From Methylocella sp. (GTDB lineage: Bacteria; Pseudomonadota; Alphaproteobacteria; Rhizobiales; Beijerinckiaceae), in assembly GCA_037200525.1 (NCBI GenBank), contig JBBCGG010000001.1:4270501-4334500 (forward strand): a stretch of 64,000 nt of DNA, in the 5' to 3' direction. A program made the translations under genes and the position numbers. Every line of letters begins with the position of its first letter. Position 1 is the first letter of the stretch. The notes under the pieces are model-generated. The model made no database searches, was not told the DNA's origin, and was given only the letters and a program-made list of their open reading frames with translations. This document shows positions 46,067-56,285 of this stretch, in pieces.

Positions 46067-47473
46067 CTACCGTTGCCGTGATTTCCTGCCTGCAAAAGGG
46101 TTTTCGCTGGTCTTTTTCGATAGCCGGATCGGGATGCCCGGCAGGTCAAAAGTCTGGCGCAGGCCATTGACCAGAAATCGTTCGTAGCTAACGGGCAATG
46201 CGTCAAGCTGATTGCCGAACAAGATGAAATAGGGCGGCCGCGCGCGCAGTTGCGTCATGTAGCGGATTTTGACGCGCCGACCCGAAATAGCCGGAGGCGG
46301 GTTTTGCTCAAGCGCCGTCGCGAGCCAGCGATTGAGCCGCGCCGTTGAAATGCGCTTGTTCCAAATTTCGTGGACGCGGAAAATCGCATCCATCAATTTT
46401 TCGATGCCTTCGCCCGTTGCGCCGGATAGCGGAACGACTGGGGCGCCTTTCACCTGCGGCAACAGGCGCAACGCCTCCTCGCGCAATTCGGACAGCTTCG
46501 CTCCCTTATGCTCAACAAGGTCCCATTTGTTGAGGCCGATGACCAGCGCCCTGCCTTCGCGTTCGACAAGATCGGCGAGGGTCAAATCCTGCTTCTCGAA
46601 AGGGATCGTCGCATCCAGCAACAGCACCACGACTTCGGCGAATTTCGCCGCGCGCAAAGCATCGTGCCCTGCGAGCTTTTCGAGTTTGTCCTCAACCTTC
46701 GCCCGACGCCGCAGACCAGCGGTATCGAACATTTTGATCTTGCGATCGCGCCATATGAAATCAAGTCCGATCGTATCGCGCGTCAGCCCTGGCTCCGGGC
46801 CAGTGAGCAGCCGATTCTGCCCGATGATGCTGTTCAGCAACGTCGACTTGCCGGCGTTTGGGCGGCCGATCACGGCGATGCGCAGCGGCTTCGTAATGTC
46901 GAGTTCTGAGCCATCCTCGTCCTCGCCTAGAACGATCCGCGTCTCGGCTTCATCATCGTCCGAAGGTAATTCGGTCTGCGCGGGAAGCGCCTCGCGAACG
47001 GCGGCGTAGAGTTCAGCGAAACCCTCGCCATGTTCGGCCGAAAGCGGCAGCGGATCGCCAAGGCCAAGATCATACCCTTCAACGGCGCCAGCAAGGCCCG
47101 CCCGCCCCTCCGCCTTGTTGGCGATGAGGATTAAAGGCTTGTCCGCGCGGCGCACCAGATTGGCGAAGAAACGATCATCCGGGGTCAAGCCGATGCGCGA
47201 ATCGAATACGAAGAAAATTGCGTCGGCGAGATCGATCGCCATCTCCGTCTGCGCGCGCATCCGCCCCTGCAAAGACGCGTCGTCGCCCTCCTCGAGGCCC
47301 GCCGTGTCGATGATCTTGAAGTTCAAATCTCCGAGCTTGGCGTCGCCCTCGCGCCGGTCCCGCGTGACGCCTGGACGATCATCGACGAGAGCGAGTTTCT
47401 TGCCGACAAGCCGATTGAACAAGGTGGACTTGCCAACGTTCGGCCGCCCTATGATGGCTATCGTGAACGTCAC
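46067..47473 (-). CDS. der: Ribosome-associated GTPase Der (EngA)
   Basis: 468 residues with two GTPase domains: first P-loop GRPNVGKST at residues 9-17, G3 DTAGLEE, and G4 NKAEG; second P-loop [13 protein letters not shown] near residue 208, G3 DTAGLRRR, and G4 NKWDLV. A KH-like C-terminal domain ends [13 protein letters not shown]. Der helps assemble the 50S subunit. ATG at 47473 overlaps the upstream gene's stop by four bases, so translation is coupled. Confidence 0.97.
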   Translation of the reverse strand: MTFTIAIIGRPNVGKSTLFNRLVGKKLALVDDRPGVTRDRREGDAKLGDLNFKIIDTAGLEEGDDASLQGRMRAQTEMAIDLADAIFFVFDSRIGLTPDDRFFANLVRRADKPLILIANKAEGRAGLAGAVEGYDLGLGDPLPLSAEHGEGFAELYAAVREALPAQTELPSDDDEAETRIVLGEDEDGSELDITKPLRIAVIGRPNAGKSTLLNSIIGQNRLLTGPEPGLTRDTIGLDFIWRDRKIKMFDTAGLRRRAKVEDKLEKLAGHDALRAAKFAEVVVLLLDATIPFEKQDLTLADLVEREGRALVIGLNKWDLVEHKGAKLSELREEALRLLPQVKGAPVVPLSGATGEGIEKLMDAIFRVHEIWNKRISTARLNRWLATALEQNPPPAISGRRVKIRYMTQLRARPPYFILFGNQLDALPVSYERFLVNGLRQTFDLPGIPIRLSKKTSENPFAGRKSRQR

Positions 47474-48396
47474 TTCGCTGGCGCTTCTTCAGCCGATGGT
47501 TCCGCCGCCGGAGCTTTCTCAGGCGCGACGTTATCGGGGGCGGCGTCGACCGGGGCCTTTTCAGGATCGGCTTCCGTAACTGGCGAATTTTCCGCGGGAG
47601 CGTCTACCGGGGCGGCCGACTCCGGAGCGGCGACCGCCGTCGGCGCTTGTCCGGGCGCTGTTTCGACAGGCGGGTTTTCTCCAGATGCTTTCGGATCCGG
47701 CGTTTTCTGATCAGGCGAGGCTTTCTGCGCCGGCGCCTTTTCGGGGTCCGACTTTCCAGCTTGCACGAGGCCGAGGAAACCTTCGGTCCGCTGGCGCATC
47801 GATTGCGGAGCGCGCGGATCGCCGATAATCATATCGAACCAGCGCCCGGCGGCGTCGAAATCATTTCGTTTCAGCGCGGCGAGCGCGAGCAATTCGCGCA
47901 CGGTGTTATAGTAAGTGAAGGCCGGCGCGGCGAGCGAGGCGAATTTTTGCTCGAATTCTTTGGAATCCATGCTGTCAACGCCGAGAATTGCCTCCCGCGC
48001 TAGCGCCACATCCCTGAAGGCTTGATCATAATTCTGGTCGGCGCCGAGTGCGGCATAGGCCTTGATCGCGGCGGCTGGGTCGCGGGTGGCGATTTCATCC
48101 ACAGCGCGCAGACTGGCTAGCGCGGCGTAGCCCTTGGGCGCGGTCTTGGCGAGCGCCCCGAACGCAGCTTCGGCCTCAGCCGATTTGCCCTCGCTCGATA
48201 ATAGCAATGCGGCTTCATATTGCGCGCCGGCAGCTTCGGCCGCGCTGTTGTGAACATGTTGGTAGATCCGCCAAGCCGCCGTTCCGGCGACGATCAGAAC
48301 CGCAAGGGCAATGAACCAATATTGATATTTGGTCCAGATCTGGACCGCCCGGTCGCGGCGGTAGTCCTCGTCGACTTCACGGAAAAAATCAGTCAT
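47470..48396 (-). CDS. YfgM-like tetratricopeptide membrane protein
   Basis: 308 residues from ATG 48396 ([20 protein letters not shown]); AGGAGAC-like sequence lies upstream. One membrane helix ([19 protein letters not shown]), then a periplasmic TPR-like region ([20 protein letters not shown]), and a long Pro/Ala/Glu-rich tail of about 90 residues. YfgM-type proteins (DUF2133) associate with the SecYEG/PpiD machinery. It is paired with der, as in many alphaproteobacteria. The tail is low complexity. Confidence 0.88.
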   Translation of the reverse strand: MTDFFREVDEDYRRDRAVQIWTKYQYWFIALAVLIVAGTAAWRIYQHVHNSAAEAAGAQYEAALLLSSEGKSAEAEAAFGALAKTAPKGYAALASLRAVDEIATRDPAAAIKAYAALGADQNYDQAFRDVALAREAILGVDSMDSKEFEQKFASLAAPAFTYYNTVRELLALAALKRNDFDAAGRWFDMIIGDPRAPQSMRQRTEGFLGLVQAGKSDPEKAPAQKASPDQKTPDPKASGENPPVETAPGQAPTAVAAPESAAPVDAPAENSPVTEADPEKAPVDAAPDNVAPEKAPAAEPSAEEAPAK

Positions 48397-48525
48397 TCGC
48401 GTCTCTTGGGCTTCGCCTAAGCTGATGGATCTTCGGGCCTGAACCCCGTCAGCTAGCACGAGCGCGCGGGAAAGGCGACCCACCTTGGAGGTTTCTACTT
48501 TCTAAGGGATTCCTGATCGCGCGTT

Positions 48526-49002
48526 CTAATCGGCGCGCAGACGATCCCTGGCTTTGGCGAGGCCGCCTTCCGCTCGCACATGCGTCGTCGCGGCGGCGAT
48601 GCCGAAGATCGGCATATTGGCGTAGATGGTTTCAAATTTGCCGGGTTCGACGCAGTAGGTTTCGTGCCAAATGCCGACGACGCCGCTTTGCCCAACGCTG
48701 CGATTGAAGGCGCCCCAGGCCGGAAAATGTTCGCCCGTCGCTTCATGCGCATAGGCGACCAGCTTGTCGAAAGAGTCCCAATATTGCTGGACCATGATAA
48801 TTCGCCCAGAGAAATACAGCCGATGGGATAATAGTCCGGCCTCAGGCTTGCGGGCGAGTTCGGCAAGCATGCGCGGCATGGCTAGAAACACCGGCAGCCA
48901 TTTATGCACCGCCCACAGCTTATTCACGCGCATGCCGATCAAGAACAAAACGAGAGGTTTATCGGAGCGCGCAGTATAACGGCCATTGAAAATCTGGACC
49001 AT
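48526..49002 (-). CDS. DUF4188 protein
   Basis: 158 residues from ATG 49002 (MVQIFNGRYTARSDKPLVLF), with AAAGGGGAAATC upstream. Contains LFLIGMRVNKLWAVHKWLPV and MVQQYWDSFDKLVAYA, which mark DUF4188, a ferredoxin-like dimeric fold related to antibiotic monooxygenase domains. No known reaction. It stands alone. Confidence 0.88.
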   Translation of the reverse strand: MVQIFNGRYTARSDKPLVLFLIGMRVNKLWAVHKWLPVFLAMPRMLAELARKPEAGLLSHRLYFSGRIIMVQQYWDSFDKLVAYAHEATGEHFPAWGAFNRSVGQSGVVGIWHETYCVEPGKFETIYANMPIFGIAAATTHVRAEGGLAKARDRLRAD

Positions 49003-49280
49003 GTCGATTTCCCCTTTGGCTGACGGCGGCAAAACAAGCTTAGACGTAAGCGATCGCTCCCAAAATATTGATGGCAAATAGATTCAAGTCAAAATGTGGC
49101 GAGGGGCGCCGTGAAGCATGAAATCCGCCGGGCTCCTTCGCCGCGCCAATTTGACCGGCCATCTCCAGCCATATTAAGTATGCGGCATCGACGCTCGGCA
49201 CGCGCGGAAACGCGGCCCCGCGCGTCGCGTGAACTGGAGGCTGTCGCCTCCATCGCCAATCCAGGCATCATCCCGCGAGA

Positions 49281-50162
49281 ATGATCATGAGCAATGATAA
49301 TGCCTCCGCATCAGGCAGTTTTGTCCTGGGCGACATCACAATCCATCGTTTGGGCTTCGGCGCCATGCGCATCACCGGCAAAGGGATTTGGGGTGAGCCC
49401 GCCGATCGCGCCGAAAGTCTGCGCACGCTGCGCCGCCTCCCCGAACTTGGGGTCAACTTTATCGACACGGCCGACAGCTACGGCCCGTTCGTCAGCGAAG
49501 ACCTTATCGCCGAGGCGCTCTATCCGTATAAGGGCGCTTTGATCGCAACCAAAGGCGGGCTCACCCGTCGTGGACCGGACGTCTGGCCGCCGCTCGGACG
49601 GCCGGAATATTTGCGTCAATGCGTATTGATGAGCTTGCGCCGCCTGAAGGTCGAACAAATCGGTCTCTGGCAGTTGCACCGGATCGATCCGAAAGTGCCG
49701 CGCGACGAGCAGTTTGGCGTCATGCGCGACATGCAGAAAGAGGGACTCATCCGCCACCTTGGCCTCAGCGAGGTAAGCGTTGAGGAGGTTGAAGCGGCCG
49801 GAAAATTCTTCCGCGTGGTGTCGGTGCAAAACCTCTACAACCTCGTTAACCGGACCAGCGAAGGCGTGCTCGACCATTGTACAAAGAATGGCATCGGCTT
49901 CATTCCGTGGTTTCCGCTGGCGGCGGGCAGTCTGGCAAAGCCCGGCTCTATCCTTGACGCTATTGCGCACAAGAAGAACGCAAGCCCGAGCCAGGTCGCG
50001 CTCGCCTGGGTTCTCAAGCGCAGCCCCGTTATGCTTCCAATCCCAGGAACCAGCAGCGTCAAGCATCTTGAAGAGAATGTCGCGGCTGCGTCGATCTCTT
50101 TGTCCGACGAAGAGTTCCGCGTGCTAGACGAGCAAGGCAAAGCGGCCGCCAAGGCCAGCTGA
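49281..50162 (+). CDS. Aldo/keto reductase
   Basis: 293 residues from ATG 49281 (or 49287). TIM-barrel oxidoreductase using NADPH: Asp and Tyr in [16 protein letters not shown], Lys in [11 protein letters not shown], His in [16 protein letters not shown]-binding residues near [16 protein letters not shown]. All four catalytic residues are present. Substrate unknown. It is followed by a DUF1993 gene and a second aldo/keto reductase on the same strand. Confidence 0.95.
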   Translation: MIMSNDNASASGSFVLGDITIHRLGFGAMRITGKGIWGEPADRAESLRTLRRLPELGVNFIDTADSYGPFVSEDLIAEALYPYKGALIATKGGLTRRGPDVWPPLGRPEYLRQCVLMSLRRLKVEQIGLWQLHRIDPKVPRDEQFGVMRDMQKEGLIRHLGLSEVSVEEVEAAGKFFRVVSVQNLYNLVNRTSEGVLDHCTKNGIGFIPWFPLAAGSLAKPGSILDAIAHKKNASPSQVALAWVLKRSPVMLPIPGTSSVKHLEENVAAASISLSDEEFRVLDEQGKAAAKAS

Positions 50163-50245
50163 TTCGATCGGCCGCGGCGGCCTTGCCTCAATCAGAGGGC
50201 CGCCGCGGGTTTGATCGCTTTCCATCAACAGGTAACCGCCACAAA

Positions 50246-50752
50246 ATGTCACTCTCGATTTATGAAGTCACCGTTCCGGCGTTCATTCGAGGCTTTACGA
50301 ATCTTGCAGCGATCCTTGCGAAGGCCGAGGCTCACGCGAAGGCGACAGGACTTGATCCAAAGACATTCTTGGAAGCGCGCCTAGCGCCGGATATGGCTCC
50401 GCTGACCGCTCAGGTGCAGCGCGCAAGCGATATCGCAAAGGGTTGCATGGTGCGCCTTAGCGTCATCGAGAACGTCAGCCTTCCCGATACCGAGACCAGT
50501 TTTCCCGAGCTGAAGACCCGGATCGACGCGACGGTCGGCCTTCTCCGGCCCATATCTGCAAAGCAGCTCGAAGGGGCGGAGGATCGCCGCGTCGATTTTA
50601 AGATGCGCGATCGCCCCGTGTCGTTAGATGGCCGGTCTTTTGTCATCGACTTCGTCCTTCCCAACTTCTACTTCCACGTCACCACCGCATACGGTCTGCT
50701 GCGTCACAAAGGCCTCGAAATCGGCAAGACTGACTATTTGGGCGCTCTCTAA
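50246..50752 (+). CDS. DUF1993 protein
   Basis: 168 residues from ATG 50246 (MSLSIYEVTVPAFIRGFTNL). Conserved DUF1993 features: IDATVGLLRPISAKQLEGAE and FVLPNFYFHVTTAYGLLRHK. The fold is a DinB-like four-helix bundle; the His residues near the end could bind metal, though activity is unproven. 83 bases after the first aldo/keto reductase and 63 before the second. Confidence 0.92.
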   Translation: MSLSIYEVTVPAFIRGFTNLAAILAKAEAHAKATGLDPKTFLEARLAPDMAPLTAQVQRASDIAKGCMVRLSVIENVSLPDTETSFPELKTRIDATVGLLRPISAKQLEGAEDRRVDFKMRDRPVSLDGRSFVIDFVLPNFYFHVTTAYGLLRHKGLEIGKTDYLGAL

Positions 50753-50815
50753 TCCTTCACGCATTTGGGACGCGCAATACCCTGATCGCCGGCGCCCGCT
50801 ATAAGGAGAGCTGAT

Positions 50816-52189
50816 ATGCGACACCTGCAATTGGGCGCCGGCCCGCGCGTTTCCGCCCTCGGCCTTGGCTGCATGGGAATGTCCGGCATGTATGGCCCCG
50901 CCGACAGAGCCGAAAGCATCGCCACGATCCATGCAGCCCTCGACGCCGGCGTCACCCTGCTCGACACCGGCGATTTCTATGGCATGGGCTACAATGAGAT
51001 GCTGATCGCGGAGGCTATGAAAGGCCGGAACCGAGATCACGCGATCATCAGCGTCAAATTCGGCGCAATGCGCGATCCGACTGGCGGATGGTCGGGCCCT
51101 GATTGCCGTCCGGAGGCGGTGAGGAATTTCCTGGCCTATTCGCTGCAACGCCTCGGCGTCGACCATATCGACATCTATCGGCCGGCGCGGCTTGATCCCA
51201 ATGTGCCGATCGAGGACACCATTGGCGCCATCGCTGACATGGTGAAGGCGGGATATGTGCGCTACATCGGTCTATCGGAGGTCGGCGTGGAAACCATCCG
51301 TCGCGCGGCGGCGGTCCATCCGATCTGCGACTTGCAAATTGAATATTCGCTGATCTCGCGTGGGATCGAGGCCGCCATCTTGCCGGCGTGCCGCGAGCTC
51401 GGGATCGGGCTCACGCCTTACGGCGTGCTCTCGCGCGGCCTGATCAGCGGGCATTGGCGCAGGGACGCAGCCGGCGCAGGCGATTTCCGCGCTTATAGCC
51501 CGCGCTTCCAAGCTGAGAATGTCGATCGAAACCTCGCGCTCGTGGAGGCTCTAAGGGAGTTGGCGCAAGCCCGGAACGTCAGCGTGGCGCAGATCGCCAT
51601 CGCCTGGGTCGCCGCGCAAGGCGACGACATTGTACCGCTCATCGGTTCCCGCCGCCGCGATCAACTCGCTGAGGCGTTGGGAGCGCTGGATGTCGCCTTG
51701 ATGAAAGAGGATCTCTGGCCGCGATTGAGCGCGCCGTTCCAAAAGGCGCCGCCGCCGGCGAACGCTCAGATGGCGCACCTCGACAGCGAGCATGAGCCGC
51801 AAGACCGAAATCGGTCGCGCTTTTCGGCTCGTCATCTTCACCAGCATCAAGCTGAAGCTGGCGATGAAAGGAACGCCGTACACCCGAGGATCAACGGGCT
51901 AACGCTTTGGCGCGAAGCCTCCGGATGTCGGTTTCGAGTCCCATCGCGGCAAGACCCATCGATCACAGGAAGGTCGTCGCCGCGACGATTAGGGTTTTGG
52001 TCTTTGCGGCACTGCGATGTGCGAAGCGAGGACGTCACCCCGGCTTTGGCTCGCGCGGGCGTCGCGACCAGATTATGGAAGGCAATTCCCATCACGATCG
52101 CCAAGATCATCGGACCGAACTCTGAGAATCCCGGAGCCTCGCGCAGAACGAAGGATGCGGCGGCGATCGTCGCCGTCATCAGAACCTAG
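50816..52189 (+). CDS. Aldo/keto reductase with read-through C-terminus
   Basis: The first 325 residues or so (ending NAQMAHLDSE near 51790) are a complete aldo/keto reductase: LDTGDFYGMGYNE, Lys in AIISVKFGAM, and VPLIGSRRRDQLAEAL. The usual active-site His reads Ala (DIYRPARLDPN), which is normal for this branch. Related enzymes stop just after HLDSER. Here a small change keeps the frame open for another 130 codons (HEPQDRNRSRFSARHLHQ onward) across the antisense of a yeiH relic, so the extension is not a real domain. A terminator-like hairpin at 52196 could end the mRNA. AAGGAG sits close upstream of the ATG. Confidence 0.85.
   Translation: MRHLQLGAGPRVSALGLGCMGMSGMYGPADRAESIATIHAALDAGVTLLDTGDFYGMGYNEMLIAEAMKGRNRDHAIISVKFGAMRDPTGGWSGPDCRPEAVRNFLAYSLQRLGVDHIDIYRPARLDPNVPIEDTIGAIADMVKAGYVRYIGLSEVGVETIRRAAAVHPICDLQIEYSLISRGIEAAILPACRELGIGLTPYGVLSRGLISGHWRRDAAGAGDFRAYSPRFQAENVDRNLALVEALRELAQARNVSVAQIAIAWVAAQGDDIVPLIGSRRRDQLAEALGALDVALMKEDLWPRLSAPFQKAPPPANAQMAHLDSEHEPQDRNRSRFSARHLHQHQAEAGDERNAVHPRINGLTLWREASGCRFRVPSRQDPSITGRSSPRRLGFWSLRHCDVRSEDVTPALARAGVATRLWKAIPITIAKIIGPNSENPGASRRTKDAAAIVAVIRT
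51800..52179 (-). pseudogene. YeiH-family putative sulfate exporter relic
   Basis: On the minus strand the start MTATIAAASFVLREAPGFSE and the helix GPMILAIVMGIAFHNLVATP match YeiH/UPF0324 N-termini. After about 52060 the sequence jumps to the C-terminal end in another frame: KTLIVAATTFL, then GLAAMGLETDIRRLRAKALA and PLILG, then IASFSLMLVKM. The middle of the protein is missing and at least three frame changes or stops occur. It is an internally deleted pseudogene, overlapping the read-through end of the aldo/keto reductase. Confidence 0.75.
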
Positions 52190-52195
52190 GCCAAA

Positions 52196-52230
52196 TGCCG
52201 GCGCCGAGCTTGCGCCGGCCCTTTTCCTTT
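52196..52230 (+). terminator. Rho-independent terminator
   Basis: GCCGGCGC, 7-base loop, GCGCCGGC, then CCTTTTCCTTTT. An 8-bp GC stem with a T-rich tail on the plus strand, just after the aldo/keto reductase frame. Confidence 0.75.
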
Positions 52231-52535
52231 TGAAGGCGCGGCTCATCCTCAAAGGAAAGAAACTTTATTCGTTGCGGGTGATTGCGTTCATCGCCGAGCT
52301 CCAATTCGTCTGGGCTTTATGCGGCTGCGGCGACTAATCTATCAAACGCATTATTTATATCATCACAATCGTTTTAGTCGATTAATCACGGCTGAAACGC
52401 ACCCGAGGCCGGCCCTGACCGCTAGACGGGGAGCGACTGAACATCGCCCCCTCCGCTTCATGCGTTTAATCGACGATTTAGCCGTTAGCGCATAATCGCT
52501 TGTTCGTGGCGGCAAACTCGAGCGATAACAACGTC
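52231..52535. other. Intergenic stretch, nothing recognised
   Basis: About 305 bases, locally AT-rich near 52340-52400 compared with surroundings. It marks the left side of the accessory island. No gene or repeat supported. Confidence 0.4.
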
Positions 52536-52880
52536 TTAAGTATTCGCGAGCCGCAGCATTTTCGGGTCTGGGTCATCCCTGGGGTTAGCTAATCTGGCGG
52601 CCGAGAGGGCCGCAGCAGCCGGCCTGGCCCGTCGCTGGGTTCCGCCTTCGAGGTCGGACTCCTCGGCCCATACGATCACGAACGCCAAGTGAGCGCAGTG
52701 CTCCCAAGTTTTCTTCGCCTTCGCCTCGGCTCTGGCCTCCTTATAGAGCCTGCGAAGCTCGGCCGGGGGGAGACCCCAGCCATCGCGGCGCGTTATGAAC
52801 AGATCGAGTTCGCCCTGGAACAGGCGCTCCGCCAGGCTCTCGATCTTGGCGATTTCTATCGGTCTCGATTCGGTAAGCAT
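52536..52880 (-). CDS. Hypothetical protein
   Basis: 114 residues from ATG 52880 (MLTESRPIEIAKIESLAERL). The frame extends further upstream, but that part looks like non-coding GC sequence. Helical, charged middle (ELRRLYKEARAEAKAKKTWE) and an Ala/Arg tail. Not recognised. A plus-strand frame overlaps it (52689-53093) and is judged less protein-like. Sits inside the degraded island. Confidence 0.5.
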   Translation of the reverse strand: MLTESRPIEIAKIESLAERLFQGELDLFITRRDGWGLPPAELRRLYKEARAEAKAKKTWEHCAHLAFVIVWAEESDLEGGTQRRARPAAAALSAARLANPRDDPDPKMLRLANT

Positions 52881-53028
52881 CTGAGAAGCCTTCGGAGTTG
52901 GGGCGGGCCGCGAGCACTGGCTCCCAAGTGTAATCACAGGCAGAGCCGGGAGTTCCTCGACATTTGGCGGAGGGCCGGCTCGACCAGAAAATTGTTCCCC
53001 CGAATCGTCATCATAGAATGGGCCGGTC

Positions 53029-53284
53029 TCAGAAAACCGGCAAATCGCGAGCGCCAAAGCGGTCGAATCGGCCGCCGACAGTCATTCCGTTAAATCCAAC
53101 AGAATTGGATAACAATCGCCTTGGTCCGAGCGTTGCCCAAGTAGGCATGTCATATTCCGCCCGCCTCCCATCTACGCTTATTTCGTGTGCGACCAGGTCG
53201 GCGGTCTGTAGCGGAACAACCCGATTAGGGCGACCCCAGGCGATGGGACCCAATATTTCTCCAAACTCGTTCGCGGAAGCGTAA
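53029..53284 (-). pseudogene. DUF3800-like C-terminal fragment cut by the IS3 element
   Basis: The minus frame reads YASANEFGEILGPIAWGR, then VVPLQTADLVAHEISVD, and ends with RFGARDLPVF. The P-L-Q-x-A-D-L-V-A pattern is the C-terminal hallmark of DUF3800 proteins, RNase H-like proteins found in mobile and defence loci. The 5' part is absent: the frame runs into the IS3 end at 53285. No matching N-terminus was seen on the other side of the element. Confidence 0.6.
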
Positions 53285-54557
53285 GTGGCCTGCCCCCATG
53301 GGGTGATCCAGTTTGAATGTTAGTGCATTGTCGGCCCTGGCGCTATTGCTGGCGTGGCGGGCGAAGCTGGTCCGGATTGCGAAGCCGGCCATTGCAGGGT
53401 CTCCGGGGCTGGCGGCTTGTAGCCCAGCGATGAGTGCGGGCGCACGGTGTTGTAGTGGCGTCGCCATCGCTCAATGACGACCTTCGCCTCCTTGAGAGTG
53501 TAGAAGATTTCACCATTCAAAAGCTCGTCGCGCAGCTTCGAGTTGAAGCTCTCGCAATAGCCGTTCTCCCAGGGACTGCCCGGCATGATGTAGGCGGTCT
53601 TCGCGCCGACGGCGGCAATCCAGTCACGCAACGCCTTGGCGATGAACTCCGGGCCGTTGTCGGAACGAATGTGGATCGGAACCCCTCGCAAGATGAAGAG
53701 GTCCGAGAGAACGTCGATGACGTCCGCTGCCTTCAGCTTCCGGTTAATCCTGATCGCGATGCATTCGCGGGTAAATTCGTCGATGATATTCAGCATGCGA
53801 TATTTCCTGCCATCATGAGTGCGGTCCTCGACGAAGTCATAGGACCAGACGTGGTTGGGGCATTGCGGGCGCAGCCGGACGCACGAGCCGTCATTGAGCC
53901 AGAGACGCCCGCGCTTGGGTTGTCTGGCCGGAACTTTCAGCCCCTCGCGTCGCCAGATCCGCTCGACCCGTTTGACGTTGACCTTCCAGCCTCGCTCCCA
54001 CAACATCGCCGTGATGCGGCGGTAGCCATAGCGGCCGTACTGGATGGCGAGCGCCGTGATGTCCGGCGATCAATGCCGCTTCGTCATCGGGCTTGGTCGG
54101 AACCTTGCGCTGCGTGGAGCGATGCTGACCGAGAACCCGGCAAGCGAACCGCTCGGAAACGCCATGTTCGGCGATCACATGCTCCACGCAGGCGCGACGA
54201 CGCGCGGAGCTCAGAAGTTTCCCGAGGCAGCCTCTTTCAGGATCAGCTTCTCAAGCGTCAAATCGGACACCGCTCGACGGAGCCGCGTATTCTCCGCCTC
54301 CAGCTCCTTCAGCCGCTTCACCTGATCGCCCTTCAGGCCGCCGTATTCCGACCGCCATCGATAGTATGTAACTTCCGTCACCCCTATCGAGCGGATCGCC
54401 TCCGCGACCGGTCGCCCTTGCGCGCTAAGCACTTCGACTTGCCGTAGCTTCGCGACGATCTCTTCCGCCTTGTGTCTTTTCCTCGGCATTGCGCAGTCCT
54501 CCATCAGGCTCATAAGCCCATACTTCACGGAGGATCACTTTTCAGGGGGCAGACCAC
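53285..54557. mobile_element. IS3-family insertion sequence, about 1.27 kb
   Basis: Ends match as inverted repeats: left GTGGCCTGCCCCC with GTGATCC nearby, right reading GTGGTCTGCCCCC with GTGATCC. Carries IS3 orfA and a damaged orfB on the minus strand. The four bases at each flank do not match, so there is no clear target duplication; one side may have been rearranged after insertion. Confidence 0.82.
53320..54528 (-). pseudogene. IS3-family transposase, orfB frameshifted
   Basis: OrfA is at 54211-54498 or so (MPRKRHKAEEIVAKLRQVEV, leucine-rich tail). OrfB runs from about 54190: SERFACRVLGQHRSTQRKVP, then a one-base insertion near 54075 shifts the frame before DITALAIQYGRYGYRRITAM. The rest reads on to 53320: WSYDFVEDRT, IRSDNGPEFIAKAL and SFNSKLRDELLN hold the DDE residues. 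The catalytic core is intact but separated from its N-terminal part, so the element is probably immobile by itself. Confidence 0.85.
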
Positions 54558-54611
54558 TGCGCGTGTCCAGGTCGAAGCGCCGAGCATCAGGATCAACAAG
54601 AGCTTCTTCAT
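54557..54611 (-). pseudogene. Start of a small exported protein cut by the IS3 element
   Basis: From ATG 54611 (AGGA upstream) the frame reads MKKLLLILMLGASTWTRAV, a signal peptide, and then enters the IS end and stops inside it. The remainder of the gene is not seen beyond the element. Very short, so tentative. Confidence 0.45.
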
Positions 54612-54615
54612 CGTG

Positions 54616-54861
54616 CTATCCTTTCAGATGATGGTCGTCATATAAATGGGCCAGCGAAGTTCCGTTCGGGCCATCCATTGCGTCGCTTCGCGGCATCAGC
54701 GCCACCACGTGCTCGCCGAAGCCTATCTCGACCAGCGTCATGCTGCGCCGCGCGAGCAGTGCCTTGTTGATCCTGCGCGCCTGCGGATCGTCGAGATAGT
54801 CGCCCCGCCTCAGCGTCGCGGCGCGAGGGTTCCTGCCCGTGTCGTTTCGGTAGTCCGTCAT
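54616..54861 (-). CDS. Hypothetical protein next to the integrase
   Basis: 81 residues from ATG 54861 (MTDYRNDTGRNPRAATLRRG) with GGAGG about 8 bases upstream, an unusually good ribosome site for this region. Contains LDDPQARRINKALLARRSMT and EIGFGEHVVALMPRSDAM. No Cys or membrane segment. Not recognised. It follows the integrase by 38 bases on the same strand and may be island cargo. Confidence 0.6.
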   Translation of the reverse strand: MTDYRNDTGRNPRAATLRRGDYLDDPQARRINKALLARRSMTLVEIGFGEHVVALMPRSDAMDGPNGTSLAHLYDDHHLKG

Positions 54862-54899
54862 CTGTTCGACCTCCCATAAGTTCACGATTTGTTCTGCGT

Positions 54900-56225
54900 C
54901 TAAGCCGCAGCCCTCTCCCTCGCCTGCCCCGGCTCCAGCACGGTCCGCAGATAGGCCTCGTAGGCCTCCAGCGCAGCCCGCCGCTCGTCTGCGTAGTTGT
55001 AGCGCTGATAAACCCCGACGATGCTTCCCATGGTCCCGGAGACGTGGTTGAGGATCTTCTCGGTGACGTGGATCGCCACCCCGATCTTCCCCATCCTCTC
55101 GGCGAAGGTCCGTCGCAGATCGTGCAGCCGCCAGTCCGACGCGCCCATCGAGGCGTCGAGCAGCCGCTTGATGTTCGCGAAGCCGGCGATCGCCACGCGA
55201 CCGTTCGACGTAAAGACGTATGGGCTCCCCGCCTTGCGGCTCACGGAGCCAATGATCTCTCGCGCCATCGGGCCGAGAGGGACGAAGTGCGCGCGGTCCT
55301 TCTTCGTTCTTTCCCTCGAGAGACGGAGCGTCGCGCCGTCGTCTTCGATCTCCGGCCACCGCATTCCGGCAATCTCGTTTAGCCGCTGCCCCGTCAAAAG
55401 TAGCAGCTTCAGGGCGGGGCCGAAGGGCTCGCCGATCTCTCCGCAGGCGGTCCAGAATGCCCGAATCTCTTGGTCGCTGAGGAACCTGTCCCGCGATGCC
55501 GGAGCCGGGGGACGCGACAGACCAGCCATCGGAGAGCGCTCCACGAGGTCGCTGCCCGCGAGCCATTTAAAGAACGTCGAGAGCACGGCGAACATGGTCC
55601 GGCTCATGCCATCGGAGACCATGCCCCCCGGCCTCTGCCGAATCGCGCCGGGGAACGTGTTAAATCGGCACTCGTCGAGCAGCGCTATGATGTCGCGCTT
55701 GGTGATGTCGGAGACCGGCTTGGAGGCCCAGCGCTCGGCGAGCCCATCCGGGATCGGAGCGAGGTTCGCGTCCAGGCCGAGGAGCTTGGCGGTCTGCTCC
55801 CAGCGCCGATTTCGCGGTCGGGCATAATCCTGAATAAAGAGCCGGGCGAGGACGCCGAAGCTGCTGGCCGCCTCCGCGGTGTGGGCCGACCCGGCAGCCG
55901 CGCGCGCCTGGCGCTTCTCGCGGACGGGGTCCAGGCCCTGCGCCCGCTTGTGCTGCACTTCGGCCGCGAGCTTGCGGGCCGTCGCCAGCGTCAGCGGTCC
56001 GCCAATCTTGGGCTCGGCCACCCCCGGCCCGAGGTCGACCGGCCCGAGCGTCAGCTTCGCCATCTTTTGGTCGGAACCCCGAAATCGCATGATCCAGGAT
56101 TTCTTGCCGCTCGGGTGGACCAGGAGCAGCAGCCCTCGGCAGCCTGCGTCGGGGATCTCGAGCCGCCTCAGGGGGTCGGGCTGGGTGTTCTTGACGACCA
56201 GGGCCGTCAGCATCTTCGCGCGCAC
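54900..56225 (-). CDS. Tyrosine recombinase / phage-type integrase
   Basis: 441 residues from GTG 56225 with AAGGAGG six bases upstream, which fixes the start. N-terminal arm-type DNA-binding domain (DUF4102-like: LEIPDAGCRGLLLLVHPSGK), a core-binding region, and the catalytic domain with Arg in TGQRLNEIAGMRWPEI, HDLRRTFAERMG (His-x-x-Arg), HVSGTMGSIV and the nucleophile Tyr in VGVYQRYNY. It integrates an element at a specific site. No tRNA gene or att repeat is seen beside it. A near-perfect palindrome lies 61 bases upstream. Confidence 0.92.
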   Translation of the reverse strand: MRAKMLTALVVKNTQPDPLRRLEIPDAGCRGLLLLVHPSGKKSWIMRFRGSDQKMAKLTLGPVDLGPGVAEPKIGGPLTLATARKLAAEVQHKRAQGLDPVREKRQARAAAGSAHTAEAASSFGVLARLFIQDYARPRNRRWEQTAKLLGLDANLAPIPDGLAERWASKPVSDITKRDIIALLDECRFNTFPGAIRQRPGGMVSDGMSRTMFAVLSTFFKWLAGSDLVERSPMAGLSRPPAPASRDRFLSDQEIRAFWTACGEIGEPFGPALKLLLLTGQRLNEIAGMRWPEIEDDGATLRLSRERTKKDRAHFVPLGPMAREIIGSVSRKAGSPYVFTSNGRVAIAGFANIKRLLDASMGASDWRLHDLRRTFAERMGKIGVAIHVTEKILNHVSGTMGSIVGVYQRYNYADERRAALEAYEAYLRTVLEPGQARERAAA

Positions 56226-56285
56226 TATCGCCTCCTTAAAGATAACCCCGGCCTATTTCTGGGTTAGCTTCCGAGCCGATAGGCC

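Noticed and set aside
53434-54447. A 337-codon plus-strand frame across the IS3 transposase
   Set aside because: Antisense of the DDE transposase; no recognisable domain.
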